DNA of 64,000 nucleotides from Lachnospiraceae bacterium. Lineage in GTDB: Bacteria; Bacillota; Clostridia; Lachnospirales; Lachnospiraceae. Where the stretch lies: contig JAUNAJ010000003.1 in the NCBI GenBank assembly GCA_030527645.1, positions 1 through 64,000 of the forward strand, read 5' to 3'. Positions 42,323 to 50,076 of the stretch are shown here, in pieces. The notes beneath the pieces were generated by a model. It was not told where the DNA came from. It was given only the letters and a program-made list of their open reading frames with translations, and did no database searches. Position 1 is the first letter of the stretch; the number at the start of each line of letters is the position of its first letter. Position numbers and translations under genes: made by a program.

Positions 42323-43360
42323 TTACTCAACGACAACCTTCTCGGTTCCCTCGGTGATCGTGCCGATCTCATAAGCCCGGCAGCCTTCTGCCGCAAGAGC
42401 AGCAAGTGCCTTTTCCTTTGTATCCTGGCTTACGATCAGAGCCATGCCGACACCCATATTATAAGTATTGTACATGTCACGCTCCGGAATATCCCCCTCC
42501 TTCTGAAGCAGAGTGAAGATCGGCGGAACCTGAATAGCCGCTTTATTAATTTTTGCACATAATCCATCCGGTATGCAGCGAGGAATATTCTCATAGAAGC
42601 CTCCGCCGGTAATATGGCTCACACCGTGGACCTCTGCAGCCTCAATTGCTGCAAGAACCGGTTTTACATAGATCACTGTGGGAGTCAGCAGAGCCTCACC
42701 CAGAGTCTGTCCCAGTTCCTCATAGTATTTGTTGAGATCAGCACTCTCAACATCAAAAACCTTGCGGACAAGAGAATATCCGTTGGAATGGATTCCGCTG
42801 GAAGGAAGAGCCAGAACCACATCGCCTGCCTTCATCTTATTCTGATCCAGTACCTTTGCCTTATCCACAATTCCAACTGCAAATCCTGCCAGATCATAAT
42901 CATCCGCAGCCATCGTACCGGGATGCTCTGCAGTCTCTCCTCCGATCAGGGCACAGCCGGACTGCACACAGCCCTCTGCTACACCGGAAACAAGAGTGGC
43001 CACCTTCTCAGGATCATTCTTTCCGATCGCAATATAATCCAGGAATGCAATCGGCTTTGCACCGCAGCAAACGATGTCATTTACACACATGGCAACACAG
43101 TCAATACCCACTGTGTCATGCTTATCCATCAGCTGTGCAATTCTCTGTTTTGTTCCAACACCATCCGTTCCCATAACCAGGGTGGGAGTCTCCATCCCTG
43201 CTACATCCGGTGTGAACAGACCGCCGAATCCGCCGATGTCGGATACAACACCGGGAATCATGGTTCTTGCCACGTGCTTCTTCATCAAACGTACACCTTC
43301 ATATCCGGCTTCGATATTTACGCCGGCTGCTGCATACGATGCGGAATGTGATTTACTCAT
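42323..43360 (-). CDS. purM: Phosphoribosylformylglycinamidine cyclo-ligase
   Basis: A 345-residue AIR synthetase, fifth step of purine synthesis (FGAM to AIR with ATP). It has SYAAAGVNIEAGYEGV at the start (quoted: AAAGVNIEAG), LVMGTDGVGTK, the Mg/ATP loop MCVNDIVCCGAKPIAFLDY (quoted: MCVNDIVCCGA) and GGETAEHPG. The ATG at 43360 follows AAAGGA. The open frame 12 codons further up is untranslated leader. A CCCGCAG/CTGCGGG hairpin (43420-43449) lies in the 5' region. Confidence 0.96.
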   Translation of the reverse strand: MSKSHSASYAAAGVNIEAGYEGVRLMKKHVARTMIPGVVSDIGGFGGLFTPDVAGMETPTLVMGTDGVGTKQRIAQLMDKHDTVGIDCVAMCVNDIVCCGAKPIAFLDYIAIGKNDPEKVATLVSGVAEGCVQSGCALIGGETAEHPGTMAADDYDLAGFAVGIVDKAKVLDQNKMKAGDVVLALPSSGIHSNGYSLVRKVFDVESADLNKYYEELGQTLGEALLTPTVIYVKPVLAAIEAAEVHGVSHITGGGFYENIPRCIPDGLCAKINKAAIQVPPIFTLLQKEGDIPERDMYNTYNMGVGMALIVSQDTKEKALAALAAEGCRAYEIGTITEGTEKVVVE

Positions 43361-43419
43361 AAAAAAGTATTCCTTTCCTAACCAGTGATCTGGCAATTTA
43401 ATAGTTCATAAATTTCAAA

Positions 43420-43449
43420 CCCGCAGAGTTCTTCTTATCCCCCTGCGGG
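43420..43449 (-). promoter_or_regulatory. Leader hairpin upstream of purM
   Basis: CCCGCAG (43420-43426) pairs with CTGCGGG (43443-43449), about 60 bases upstream of the purM start. It could be a terminator of the upstream gene or an attenuator. No strong T-run on the minus strand. Confidence 0.4.
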
Positions 43450-43586
43450 ACGCTGCTCGTGGATAAAATCCCGAGTATACCTACAATATAAGCATTAAAA
43501 AAATAGAAAGTCAATCAGTTCTTCTATATTATGGAATTAAATGCACGGAACCGATTTTCTTCCCACGATGCCGCAGGAATCCCATT

Positions 43587-44096
43587 CTACATCTGCACTC
43601 CTTCGCCGCCGGCTTCCTTTGCGGCAGGAAGCGGTCTGCGTTTGGCAGAATATTCTGACGCTTTGATCCTCATAACACTGACAATGCTGACCAGCTTCTC
43701 ATTGAATGTAAAATCCTTTCCTGTCTGGGTTTTCATCAGCACGGTCATGGCATGGATCTTCTCCTGCGGATCTTCCAGAATCTCCACCCTTCCCCTTCCC
43801 ATGAGGGATTCATACACCGTGCCGTACTGGCAGGCGATCTTCCCTTCAAAGGGCTGTACACCGCACTCCATCTCGAAGCAGCAGACAGGATTCTTTCTCA
43901 TCACATCCAGCTTATACCCCTGTTTTGCCCCGTGAATATAGATCACAAGCTGCCCATCGATCCATTCATATCCATAATTCATAGGTACGATATAAGGCAT
44001 TCCATCATCCACCAGTCCCAGGTGGATCACCATGCAGGAATCCAGAATCCTTTTGATCTCTGCCGGGTCAGTAACCTCTCTTTCTCTTCTTGTCAT
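43587..44096 (-). CDS. Pyridoxamine 5'-phosphate oxidase-like flavoprotein
   Basis: A 169-residue protein of the split-barrel FMN-binding family (NimA-like). It starts with REREVTDPAEIKRILDSC and contains HLGLVDDGMPYIVPMNYG and the FMN-binding stretch YIHGAKQGYKLDVMRKNP (quoted: IHGAKQGYK). CCFEMECG follows. Relatives are annotated as 5-nitroimidazole reductases or flavin-binding redox proteins. The natural substrate is unknown. It stands upstream of purM on the same strand with a 226-base gap, so it is probably separate. Confidence 0.85.
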   Translation of the reverse strand: MTRREREVTDPAEIKRILDSCMVIHLGLVDDGMPYIVPMNYGYEWIDGQLVIYIHGAKQGYKLDVMRKNPVCCFEMECGVQPFEGKIACQYGTVYESLMGRGRVEILEDPQEKIHAMTVLMKTQTGKDFTFNEKLVSIVSVMRIKASEYSAKRRPLPAAKEAGGEGVQM

Positions 44097-44185
44097 TGCT
44101 GCGTCCTCCGTAATCCTCTCTGCCTCTGTAACTGTTTCAATGAAATCAACGGAATTGCTCTCATGGGAATGCTGGCTCTGAATCG

Positions 44186-44668
44186 TTACGAATATCTGAT
44201 CAGATCCTGCTCCAGCCTCTTTACATATTTATAGGAAGTAGAAAGCTTGACGATCTGCTTTCCGTTTCTCTGTCGCAGCACCATGGATAAGCCGTATTTA
44301 TCCTCATCCTCCGGCAGTTCCTCCACTGACTGTTCAGCCCGTCCGTTTTCCCTGACAGGCTTCGGTTTTTTCAGTTCGTCAAAAGTATACACCTTCACAG
44401 AATGTCCTTTATGGACAATGACCTTTCTGCCCGGATATACGATCAATCTTGTACTGATCTCCCTGTATCCGTTCCCTGCAATCAAAAGAGCGATCAGCAT
44501 TGCAGCTGCAGCAAACACAAATCTTGCCGGTTTCCACACTGCCCAGATTCCTGTTTCCGGCGCAAGAAAACCATACGCAGCACTGCTGATACCCACAATG
44601 AGGACACAAATCATCAAAGCAATCTGCAGTTTCCTCATCTGCTTTGATAACCTCACCTGATATTTCAT
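44186..44668 (-). CDS. Membrane protein of unknown function
   Basis: A 160-residue protein with two membrane helices near the N-terminus (about 15-35 and 48-66) and a basic, cytosolic C-terminal half. That half may be a small PH-like beta domain (ISTRLIVYPGRKVIVHKG). The start at the second ATG (44668) is preferred because the ribosome binding site AGGAG overlaps the first. It follows the coiled-coil protein gene by 14 bases and probably shares its transcript. Confidence 0.7.
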   Translation of the reverse strand: MKYQVRLSKQMRKLQIALMICVLIVGISSAAYGFLAPETGIWAVWKPARFVFAAAAMLIALLIAGNGYREISTRLIVYPGRKVIVHKGHSVKVYTFDELKKPKPVRENGRAEQSVEELPEDEDKYGLSMVLRQRNGKQIVKLSTSYKYVKRLEQDLIRYS

Positions 44669-44682
44669 GTGTCGCATCTCTC

Positions 44683-45102
44683 CTATCTGAATAAGTCCTT
44701 CAGTTTTCTGATCCGGTCTCCCGCATCCGATCCGGTGTCCTGTACAGCCCTGCTCTGCAGCTCCGCCTTCAGCTTCTCCTGCTCCTTCAAAAGAGCCCTG
44801 TTCTGATTCAGCAGCTCCTTCAGTTCAGAGGACTGTGCCTTTGCCTGCTGCTTCAGCGCCTGATTTTTCACCCGGAACTTTGCATTCTCTGCTTTTTTCA
44901 GCTGTTTTCTTGTTTTTCTGACGGCTCTGGATATCTTAAATGACAGAATATCCTTCACCAGCACAAGTGCACCGAAGGCAGATAAAACTCCTATCCCTGC
45001 TGCAAGCAGGCCTTCCTTCGTCGGTGCTCCGAATTCATCGATCAATATCTTTTCATTTTCTCCGGTTCCAACCTTCAAACCGGCAAATTTTCCCAATGCC
45101 AT
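44683..45102 (-). CDS. Membrane-anchored coiled-coil protein
   Basis: A 139-residue protein of unknown function. One hydrophobic segment (about residues 30-52) is followed by a highly basic region (SRAVRKTRKQLKKAE) and a long coiled coil (about 65-120, rich in Lys, Gln, Glu and Leu). This layout suits a small scaffold or division-associated protein, but no family was recognised. It is the first gene of a two-gene unit with the membrane protein downstream. Confidence 0.7.
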   Translation of the reverse strand: MALGKFAGLKVGTGENEKILIDEFGAPTKEGLLAAGIGVLSAFGALVLVKDILSFKISRAVRKTRKQLKKAENAKFRVKNQALKQQAKAQSSELKELLNQNRALLKEQEKLKAELQSRAVQDTGSDAGDRIRKLKDLFR

Positions 45103-45284
45103 AGCAATACCTCCCAGTGTTCCTCCCGGGTGATCATTCAGAACAGAACCAGCGATCCATCAGAACAAGGCACCCTATTTCTATTGTATCTGTTTCCTTT
45201 ACTTATGTAAAGCAGAGTACAGAGGAAAATTTGTATTTACAAGGGTTACTGTTCCCTAATGTAGAATGAATCATCCCTATACCC

Positions 45285-45313
45285 TTGCTCTTGAAACTGT
45301 TTTCAAGTAAAAT
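45285..45313 (+). promoter_or_regulatory. Promoter of TRAP operon with embedded operator
   Basis: -35 TTGCTC (45285-45290), 17-base spacer, -10 TAAAAT (45308-45313). The spacer holds the palindrome CTTGAAA-CTGT-TTTCAAG (45290-45307) with 7-bp arms. A protein bound there would block RNA polymerase, so this looks like a repressed promoter. Confidence 0.65.
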
Positions 45314-45378
45314 AATGTGGGGCTGCATCTGCATTTTTCCAAGGCTGGTGCAGCGACTAGAACACAGGAGGATATATC

Positions 45379-46356
45379 ATGAAGAAACTAAAATCCATTG
45401 CTGTTCTGCTTCTTGGTCTGGTTCTTTTCGGAGGACTTCTGACAGGATGCGGTTCAGCAGAACGAATGATGTTCGGAACAGGCGGTACTGCAGGTACCTA
45501 CTACGCCTACGGAGGAATCATCGGACAGTACATTCACAACTATGCCGATGTAAAGGTTACTGCGGTTTCCACAGGCGGGTCCAAGGTAAACATCCAGTCC
45601 ATTCAGGACGGGGACTTTCAGCTCGGCTTTACACAATCTGATGTAATGGCCTACGCATGGGAAGGTACAAAGTCCTTTGAATCCGACGGCCCTACCCACG
45701 ATTTCCGTGTTCTGGGCGGTCTGTATGCTGAAACTGTTCAGCTGATCACGATGGATGAGAATATAAAAAGCGTGGAAGATCTTCGGGGAAAAAGTGTTTC
45801 CATTGGCGAGGCAGGCTCCGGTGTATACTTTAATGCAATTGATGTACTGAGCGCTGCCGGCATCACTCTGGATGATATCAAGCCGCAGTACCAGAGCTTT
45901 GAGGGCTCCAAAGAGGCACTGAAGGACGGAAAGATCCAGGCAGCATTTATCGTTGCCGGTGCACCGACCACTGCCATCACTGAGCTTGCCACCACCAACG
46001 GTGTTTATCTGATCAACATTGACGGGGATCTCCGCGATGAGATTCTTGCATCCTGTCCCTACTATGCAGCACTGCAGATTCCTGCCGGCACGTATCCGAA
46101 GCAGGATGAGCCGGTTGAAACCATCACCGTTAAGGCTACTGTGGTTGTTTCTGCAGCTCTGGATGAGGAAACCGTCTACAATATGACCGCAGCGATCTTC
46201 GATCACGCGGATGAGATTGCAGCAGAGAACTCCAAGGGAGCTGAGCTGACCCTTGAAAATGCTACCGAGGGTATGGCTGCACCCTTCCATGCCGGAGCAG
46301 CACGTTACTACGCAGAGCATGGTGTAACCGTTGAAACATTAGAGGAGGAGGAGTGA
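45379..46356 (+). CDS. TAXI-family TRAP solute-binding lipoprotein
   Basis: A 325-residue extracytoplasmic receptor. The signal peptide ends in the lipobox LLTGC (Cys24). The TAXI family (named for a glutamate/aspartate-type TRAP receptor class) is recognised by FGTGGTAGTYYAYGG and ESIQDGDFQLGFTQSD-type sequence (QSIQDGDFQLGF). It delivers a small, often dicarboxylate-like, solute to the fused permease encoded directly downstream. RBS AGGAGG is clear. The stop is three bases before the permease ATG. Confidence 0.93.
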   Translation: MKKLKSIAVLLLGLVLFGGLLTGCGSAERMMFGTGGTAGTYYAYGGIIGQYIHNYADVKVTAVSTGGSKVNIQSIQDGDFQLGFTQSDVMAYAWEGTKSFESDGPTHDFRVLGGLYAETVQLITMDENIKSVEDLRGKSVSIGEAGSGVYFNAIDVLSAAGITLDDIKPQYQSFEGSKEALKDGKIQAAFIVAGAPTTAITELATTNGVYLINIDGDLRDEILASCPYYAALQIPAGTYPKQDEPVETITVKATVVVSAALDEETVYNMTAAIFDHADEIAAENSKGAELTLENATEGMAAPFHAGAARYYAEHGVTVETLEEEE

Positions 46357-46358
46357 GC

Positions 46359-48299
46359 ATGAGCGAAGTAAATACCGGTAACACAGCCTCTTCCCAGGCT
46401 GATATTGATTCTATTATGAAAAAATATGACAGGGAGTCCAATCAGAGAATCTGGACAGGAAAGTATAAAACTGCCATCCGTTTTATTATGGCAGGCTTTT
46501 CCCTCTGGTGCATCTACGTAACCCTGTTTGCAACCTTTCTGGAGGAGATCCGTCTGACCTCCTTCATGGCACTGATCGTACTGATGGGCTTCCTGATCTA
46601 CCCGGCAAAAAAGGGCGAGCTGCGTCCGAATCATATGCCCTGGTATGACATTGTATTGATGCTGGCAGGTACTGCATCCTATCTGTACTTTACCTTCAAT
46701 GCCGAGAGCATCCTGCAGCAGGGCACCCGATTCCAGCCCCACCAGATCTTGATCGGCGTAGTGGCCATCGTAGTACTTCTTGAGCTGACCAGACGTTCCG
46801 TCGGTATTCCGATCCTCTGTGTGGCAGCATTCTTTATCATCTACGCACTGAGCATTGGACTGACCAATCCGGATTTCTTCGGAAGGATCCGCTACTTTGT
46901 AAGAAACCTGTTCTATACAAAGGAGGGTATCTTCTCTACTCCGGTCAATGTATGTTCCAAATACATCATCGTATTCATTATCTTCGGCGCTTTTCTGGAG
47001 AGAACGGGAATCTCACAGTTCTTTATCTCACTGGCAAACTGCGCTGCCGGAAAATACGCCGGCGGCCCGGCCAAGGTTGCTGTTATCTCCTCTGCGCTGT
47101 GCGGAATGGTTTCCGGTTCTTCCGTAGGAAATACAGTTACCACCGGTTCCGTTACGATTCCGATGATGAAAGAGACCGGATACAGGGGAGAATTTGCCGG
47201 TGCGGTAGAGGCAGCAGCTTCTACAGGAGGCCAGATCATGCCCCCGATCATGGGTGCCGCTGCCTTCCTGATGGCGGACTTTATCGGAGTTCCCTATTCT
47301 GATATCCTGTCCAGAGCGATCCTTCCGGCAGTTCTGTACTTTGCGGGAATATTTATCTCCGTCCATCTGGAGGCAAAGAGACTGAAGCTCTCAGGAATTC
47401 CGGCTGATCAGCTCCCGAAATTCCGTCACCTTGCAAAAAAACTGTATCTGCTTCTGCCGCTGATCATGCTGGTGGTCTGGGTATCCGGAAACTACATGAC
47501 CATGCAGAAGGCTGCAAGCTACGCCATTGTTCTTGCAATCGTTGTTTCCCTGTTTGATAAGGAGCATCGGATCTCTCTGAGCCGCTGCATCGATGCGCTG
47601 GAGGCCGGCGGAAAGGGAACAATCACCGTTGCCGCAGCCTGTGGTGTTGCCGGAATCATCTCCGGTTCCATTACAATGACAGGTCTTGCTAATGAGCTGA
47701 TCAACGGTATCATCACTGTTGCAAACGGCCGTCTGATCATTGCTCTGGTTCTGACCATGCTGTGCTGTATCGTCCTGGGAATGGGCGTTCCTACCACAGC
47801 AAACTACTGTATCATGGCGGCAACCTGTGCACCGATCCTGATCCGTATGGGCGTACCTGCACTGGCTGCGCACTTCTTCGTATTCTATTTCGGTATCGTT
47901 GCTGATATCACACCGCCGGTAGCTCTGGCAGCTTACGCAGGATCCGCTATTGCAAAATCCAATCCGATGAAGACAGCGTTCAATGCTTCCCGCCTTGCGA
48001 TTGCCGTATTTATCGTTCCGTATGTGTTCTGCTTTAACCCGGCTCTGCTTCTGATCGATACAGGCGCAGCAGAGGTGGTTCTGATCGCGCTCACATCCTT
48101 TATCGGTATTTTCGGTGTATCTGCCGCTCTCGGCGGATATCTGATGGGGCAGATGAATCCTCTGATCCGTCTGGCACTGCTGGCCGGTGGTCTCTGCCTG
48201 ATCGTTCCCGGGCTTGTAACAGACGGAGTGGGCCTTGCACTGATTGCCGCAGGAATTATTTTCCAGAAGGCAGCAGGCAATAAGACACAGGCAGCGTGA
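46359..48299 (+). CDS. TRAP transporter fused DctQM-type permease
   Basis: A 646-residue permease in which the small (DctQ-like, about residues 40-190) and large (DctM-like, about 190-640) subunits are joined, as is usual in TAXI systems. Conserved DctM stretches are present: FGAFLERTG, GMVSGSSVGNTVTTG, GGQIMPPIMGAAAFLMAD (quoted: GGQIMPPIMG) and GMGVPTTANYCIMA. It moves the solute inward with Na+. The ATG at 46359 lies five bases after GAGGAGGAG. A GTG two codons earlier overlaps the stop of the receptor gene. Confidence 0.94.
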   Translation: MSEVNTGNTASSQADIDSIMKKYDRESNQRIWTGKYKTAIRFIMAGFSLWCIYVTLFATFLEEIRLTSFMALIVLMGFLIYPAKKGELRPNHMPWYDIVLMLAGTASYLYFTFNAESILQQGTRFQPHQILIGVVAIVVLLELTRRSVGIPILCVAAFFIIYALSIGLTNPDFFGRIRYFVRNLFYTKEGIFSTPVNVCSKYIIVFIIFGAFLERTGISQFFISLANCAAGKYAGGPAKVAVISSALCGMVSGSSVGNTVTTGSVTIPMMKETGYRGEFAGAVEAAASTGGQIMPPIMGAAAFLMADFIGVPYSDILSRAILPAVLYFAGIFISVHLEAKRLKLSGIPADQLPKFRHLAKKLYLLLPLIMLVVWVSGNYMTMQKAASYAIVLAIVVSLFDKEHRISLSRCIDALEAGGKGTITVAAACGVAGIISGSITMTGLANELINGIITVANGRLIIALVLTMLCCIVLGMGVPTTANYCIMAATCAPILIRMGVPALAAHFFVFYFGIVADITPPVALAAYAGSAIAKSNPMKTAFNASRLAIAVFIVPYVFCFNPALLLIDTGAAEVVLIALTSFIGIFGVSAALGGYLMGQMNPLIRLALLAGGLCLIVPGLVTDGVGLALIAAGIIFQKAAGNKTQAA

Positions 48300-48378
48300 A
48301 AACCGGACCGTTTACAGGATGCAGGAAATACGCATACTGACTCATTGTCTTAATTCCGTAAACTAATCACACGTAGAA

Positions 48379-48422
48379 AAAGACCCTCTGTACAGACAGA
48401 ACTGCCTGCACAGAGGGTCTTT
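48379..48422. terminator. Bidirectional terminator after TRAP operon
   Basis: AAAGACCCTCTGT (48379-48391) pairs with ACAGAGGGTCTTT (48410-48422). It lies between the converging TRAP permease and DUF2284 genes, with A-rich and T-rich flanks on the two sides. Confidence 0.85.
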
Positions 48423-48427
48423 CAATT

Positions 48428-48997
48428 TTAAAAATAGACCGAAGAAAAATACACCACCGTAGTACTGTCGTAGGCATAAGTCAGCCCAAGATCCTCCACC
48501 AGCTTCATGATCAGGATTCCGTGGCTCTCCATGCTCATCAGCCGTTCCTTCGGATAACGGCAGGGCTCATCCGGACATGCACAGACCTCGCAGGTGCCGC
48601 AGCCGGCAGAAAGCATATAGATGGGAGGGGTTGGATTTTCATCCAGACTTTCCATCGGGAGGGAATAATGATCCAGCAGCTTTTTTCGGAACTCCCTTGT
48701 CAGAGCTTCATGCTCCTTCCGTACCAGCAGGCAGGCATCAAAATTAAAGGCATCCGATACCTCCCAGACAGTAGAAAACACAAGAAAACGCTGATAATGC
48801 CCGATCCTGTCTATATTGTCTTCTATTGTACCTGCATTCGGAGGGCAGGCCCAGGAATGTCCGTATCGCCTGCAGTCCGTCTGACAGATCGTAAATATTT
48901 TGTCGGAAAAGGGAATCTGATCTGTATTTCCGAATGCATACTCACAGATCGGAAATTCACCGATCAGTTCCTCCAGATAGGTTTCTATATCATTCAT
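48428..48997 (-). CDS. DUF2284 cysteine-rich metal-binding protein
   Basis: A 189-residue protein with about eleven cysteines, including CQTDCRRYGHSWACPP near residue 40-55 and the ferredoxin-like cluster CGTCEVCACPDEPC near residue 130-145. This pattern fits the DUF2284 family, predicted to bind metal or an Fe-S cluster. Function is unknown. It is the last of three small genes (49653-48428) that appear to form one unit. Confidence 0.8.
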   Translation of the reverse strand: MNDIETYLEELIGEFPICEYAFGNTDQIPFSDKIFTICQTDCRRYGHSWACPPNAGTIEDNIDRIGHYQRFLVFSTVWEVSDAFNFDACLLVRKEHEALTREFRKKLLDHYSLPMESLDENPTPPIYMLSAGCGTCEVCACPDEPCRYPKERLMSMESHGILIMKLVEDLGLTYAYDSTTVVYFSSVYF

Positions 48998-49032
48998 GTC
49001 TGTTTTTCCTCATCTAACCTATACTGTTCAGG

Positions 49033-49230
49033 TCAACCATTATATTTCAATCCCGGTGCATAGGGAAAACGGTTTTCCTTCACCGTGGTGTTTCCTGCAT
49101 AGGGCTGATTACTTTCCAGACACTCATATACAAGATTGATCACATCGATCTCCGGCAGTCCCGCACATTTATCCAGCGGAAATTCCTCACCAAACTGATT
49201 ATAATAGGTAAATAATAGTGCTTCCAGCAT
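49033..49230 (-). CDS. Small protein of unknown function
   Basis: A 65-residue acidic protein without membrane segment or recognisable motif. The ATG at 49230 follows GGAGAAG, and only 12 bases separate it from the upstream SseB-like gene. Its position in the unit, not its sequence, supports it being a gene. It could be the C-terminal half of a split protein or a partner of the SseB-like product. Confidence 0.6.
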   Translation of the reverse strand: MLEALLFTYYNQFGEEFPLDKCAGLPEIDVINLVYECLESNQPYAGNTTVKENRFPYAPGLKYNG

Positions 49231-49242
49231 CGTTTCTTCTCC

Positions 49243-49653
49243 TTATGACCCAAAAATGATTCGAATCAGCTGTTTATTCAGCAGCATCGTTCTGTTCCAG
49301 GGATTCAGAATCACACCCTCTACGATTCCCTCAGATAAAGCAGCTTCAAATATCTGACTGATGGGTGCCGTAAATGACGACATCACCGGATTGCTGTCCT
49401 TCAGCTGCTCTTCAAATCCCGTATAGCCCACAAACCACCGTTTGCCGTCATTGGTAGTAATCGTCCGAAGAGAAATCTGTGTATGTTCTCCCGGAATACT
49501 GTCCACTGCAACGATCAGATGGGCTCCTGCTTTCATCTGCCTTCGAATCGCCGTCAACGCATGGGCAAGCGCTTCCTCTGATGGCTCCTTCTGAACCTGC
49601 AGGATCGCTTCTTCAATCTGCTCATTACCGGACAATTCTTTTTTCTGTTCCAT
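49243..49653 (-). CDS. SseB-family-like protein
   Basis: A 136-residue soluble protein. The middle part (HTQISLRTITTNDGKRWFVGYTGFEE) and end (EGVILNPWNRTMLLNK) match the SseB N-terminal domain pattern, found in many Firmicutes beside secretion or signalling genes with no fixed role. The start at 49653 (MEQKK) is seven bases after GGAG. The reading to 49665 adds four codons before that site. First gene of a three-gene unit. Confidence 0.72.
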   Translation of the reverse strand: MEQKKELSGNEQIEEAILQVQKEPSEEALAHALTAIRRQMKAGAHLIVAVDSIPGEHTQISLRTITTNDGKRWFVGYTGFEEQLKDSNPVMSSFTAPISQIFEAALSEGIVEGVILNPWNRTMLLNKQLIRIIFGS

Positions 49654-50076
49654 ACTAATCTCCATTCTGCTGCATTTCTTATAGTATTATATCCTCACAG
49701 CTAAAAAAAGACCACCTGATTTTCAAACATAATAAAAGCCGACGCATATTGGGGTATGCATCGGCTTTTATTAAGGAAAAAAGAAAGGATGCGGTCCAGG
49801 ACCGCTTGGGAATATATAGGATAAATTAACAAGATGTTAATTAGTGCCTTTGTTATTCAGATTTGCTTTGCTTCATCTGATGAACATATAATACCTCTTC
49901 TTGTCCGTTCTGACAATCCGCATAGCAAACGAAAAAAAACGGAACTTTACTATTTAATTGTACATATCGCACAAAAAATGGTTTGCATATTTGTACAGTA
50001 TGTCTTTCCAAACCGTTACATACGTTGCTTGCACTCCGAGCAAGGATATACGGTCTTCCTGAGGCATACAGTATTT
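49654..50076. other. Intergenic: ABC-F terminator and hairpin
   Basis: This 423-base gap between two minus-strand genes holds a clear terminator (49734-49769), a GCGGTCC-A-GGACCGC hairpin (49791-49805), and an AT-rich stretch. The plus-strand open frame that starts at 49834 runs antisense through the whole ABC-F gene and is a shadow. Confidence 0.6.
49734..49769. terminator. Intrinsic terminator near ABC-F gene
   Basis: Arms AAAAGCCGACGCATA and TATGCATCGGCTTTT (one unpaired base) around TTGGGG. T-rich on both strands (TTATTATG on minus, TTATT on plus). It lies about 300 bases past the ABC-F stop. Confidence 0.7.
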
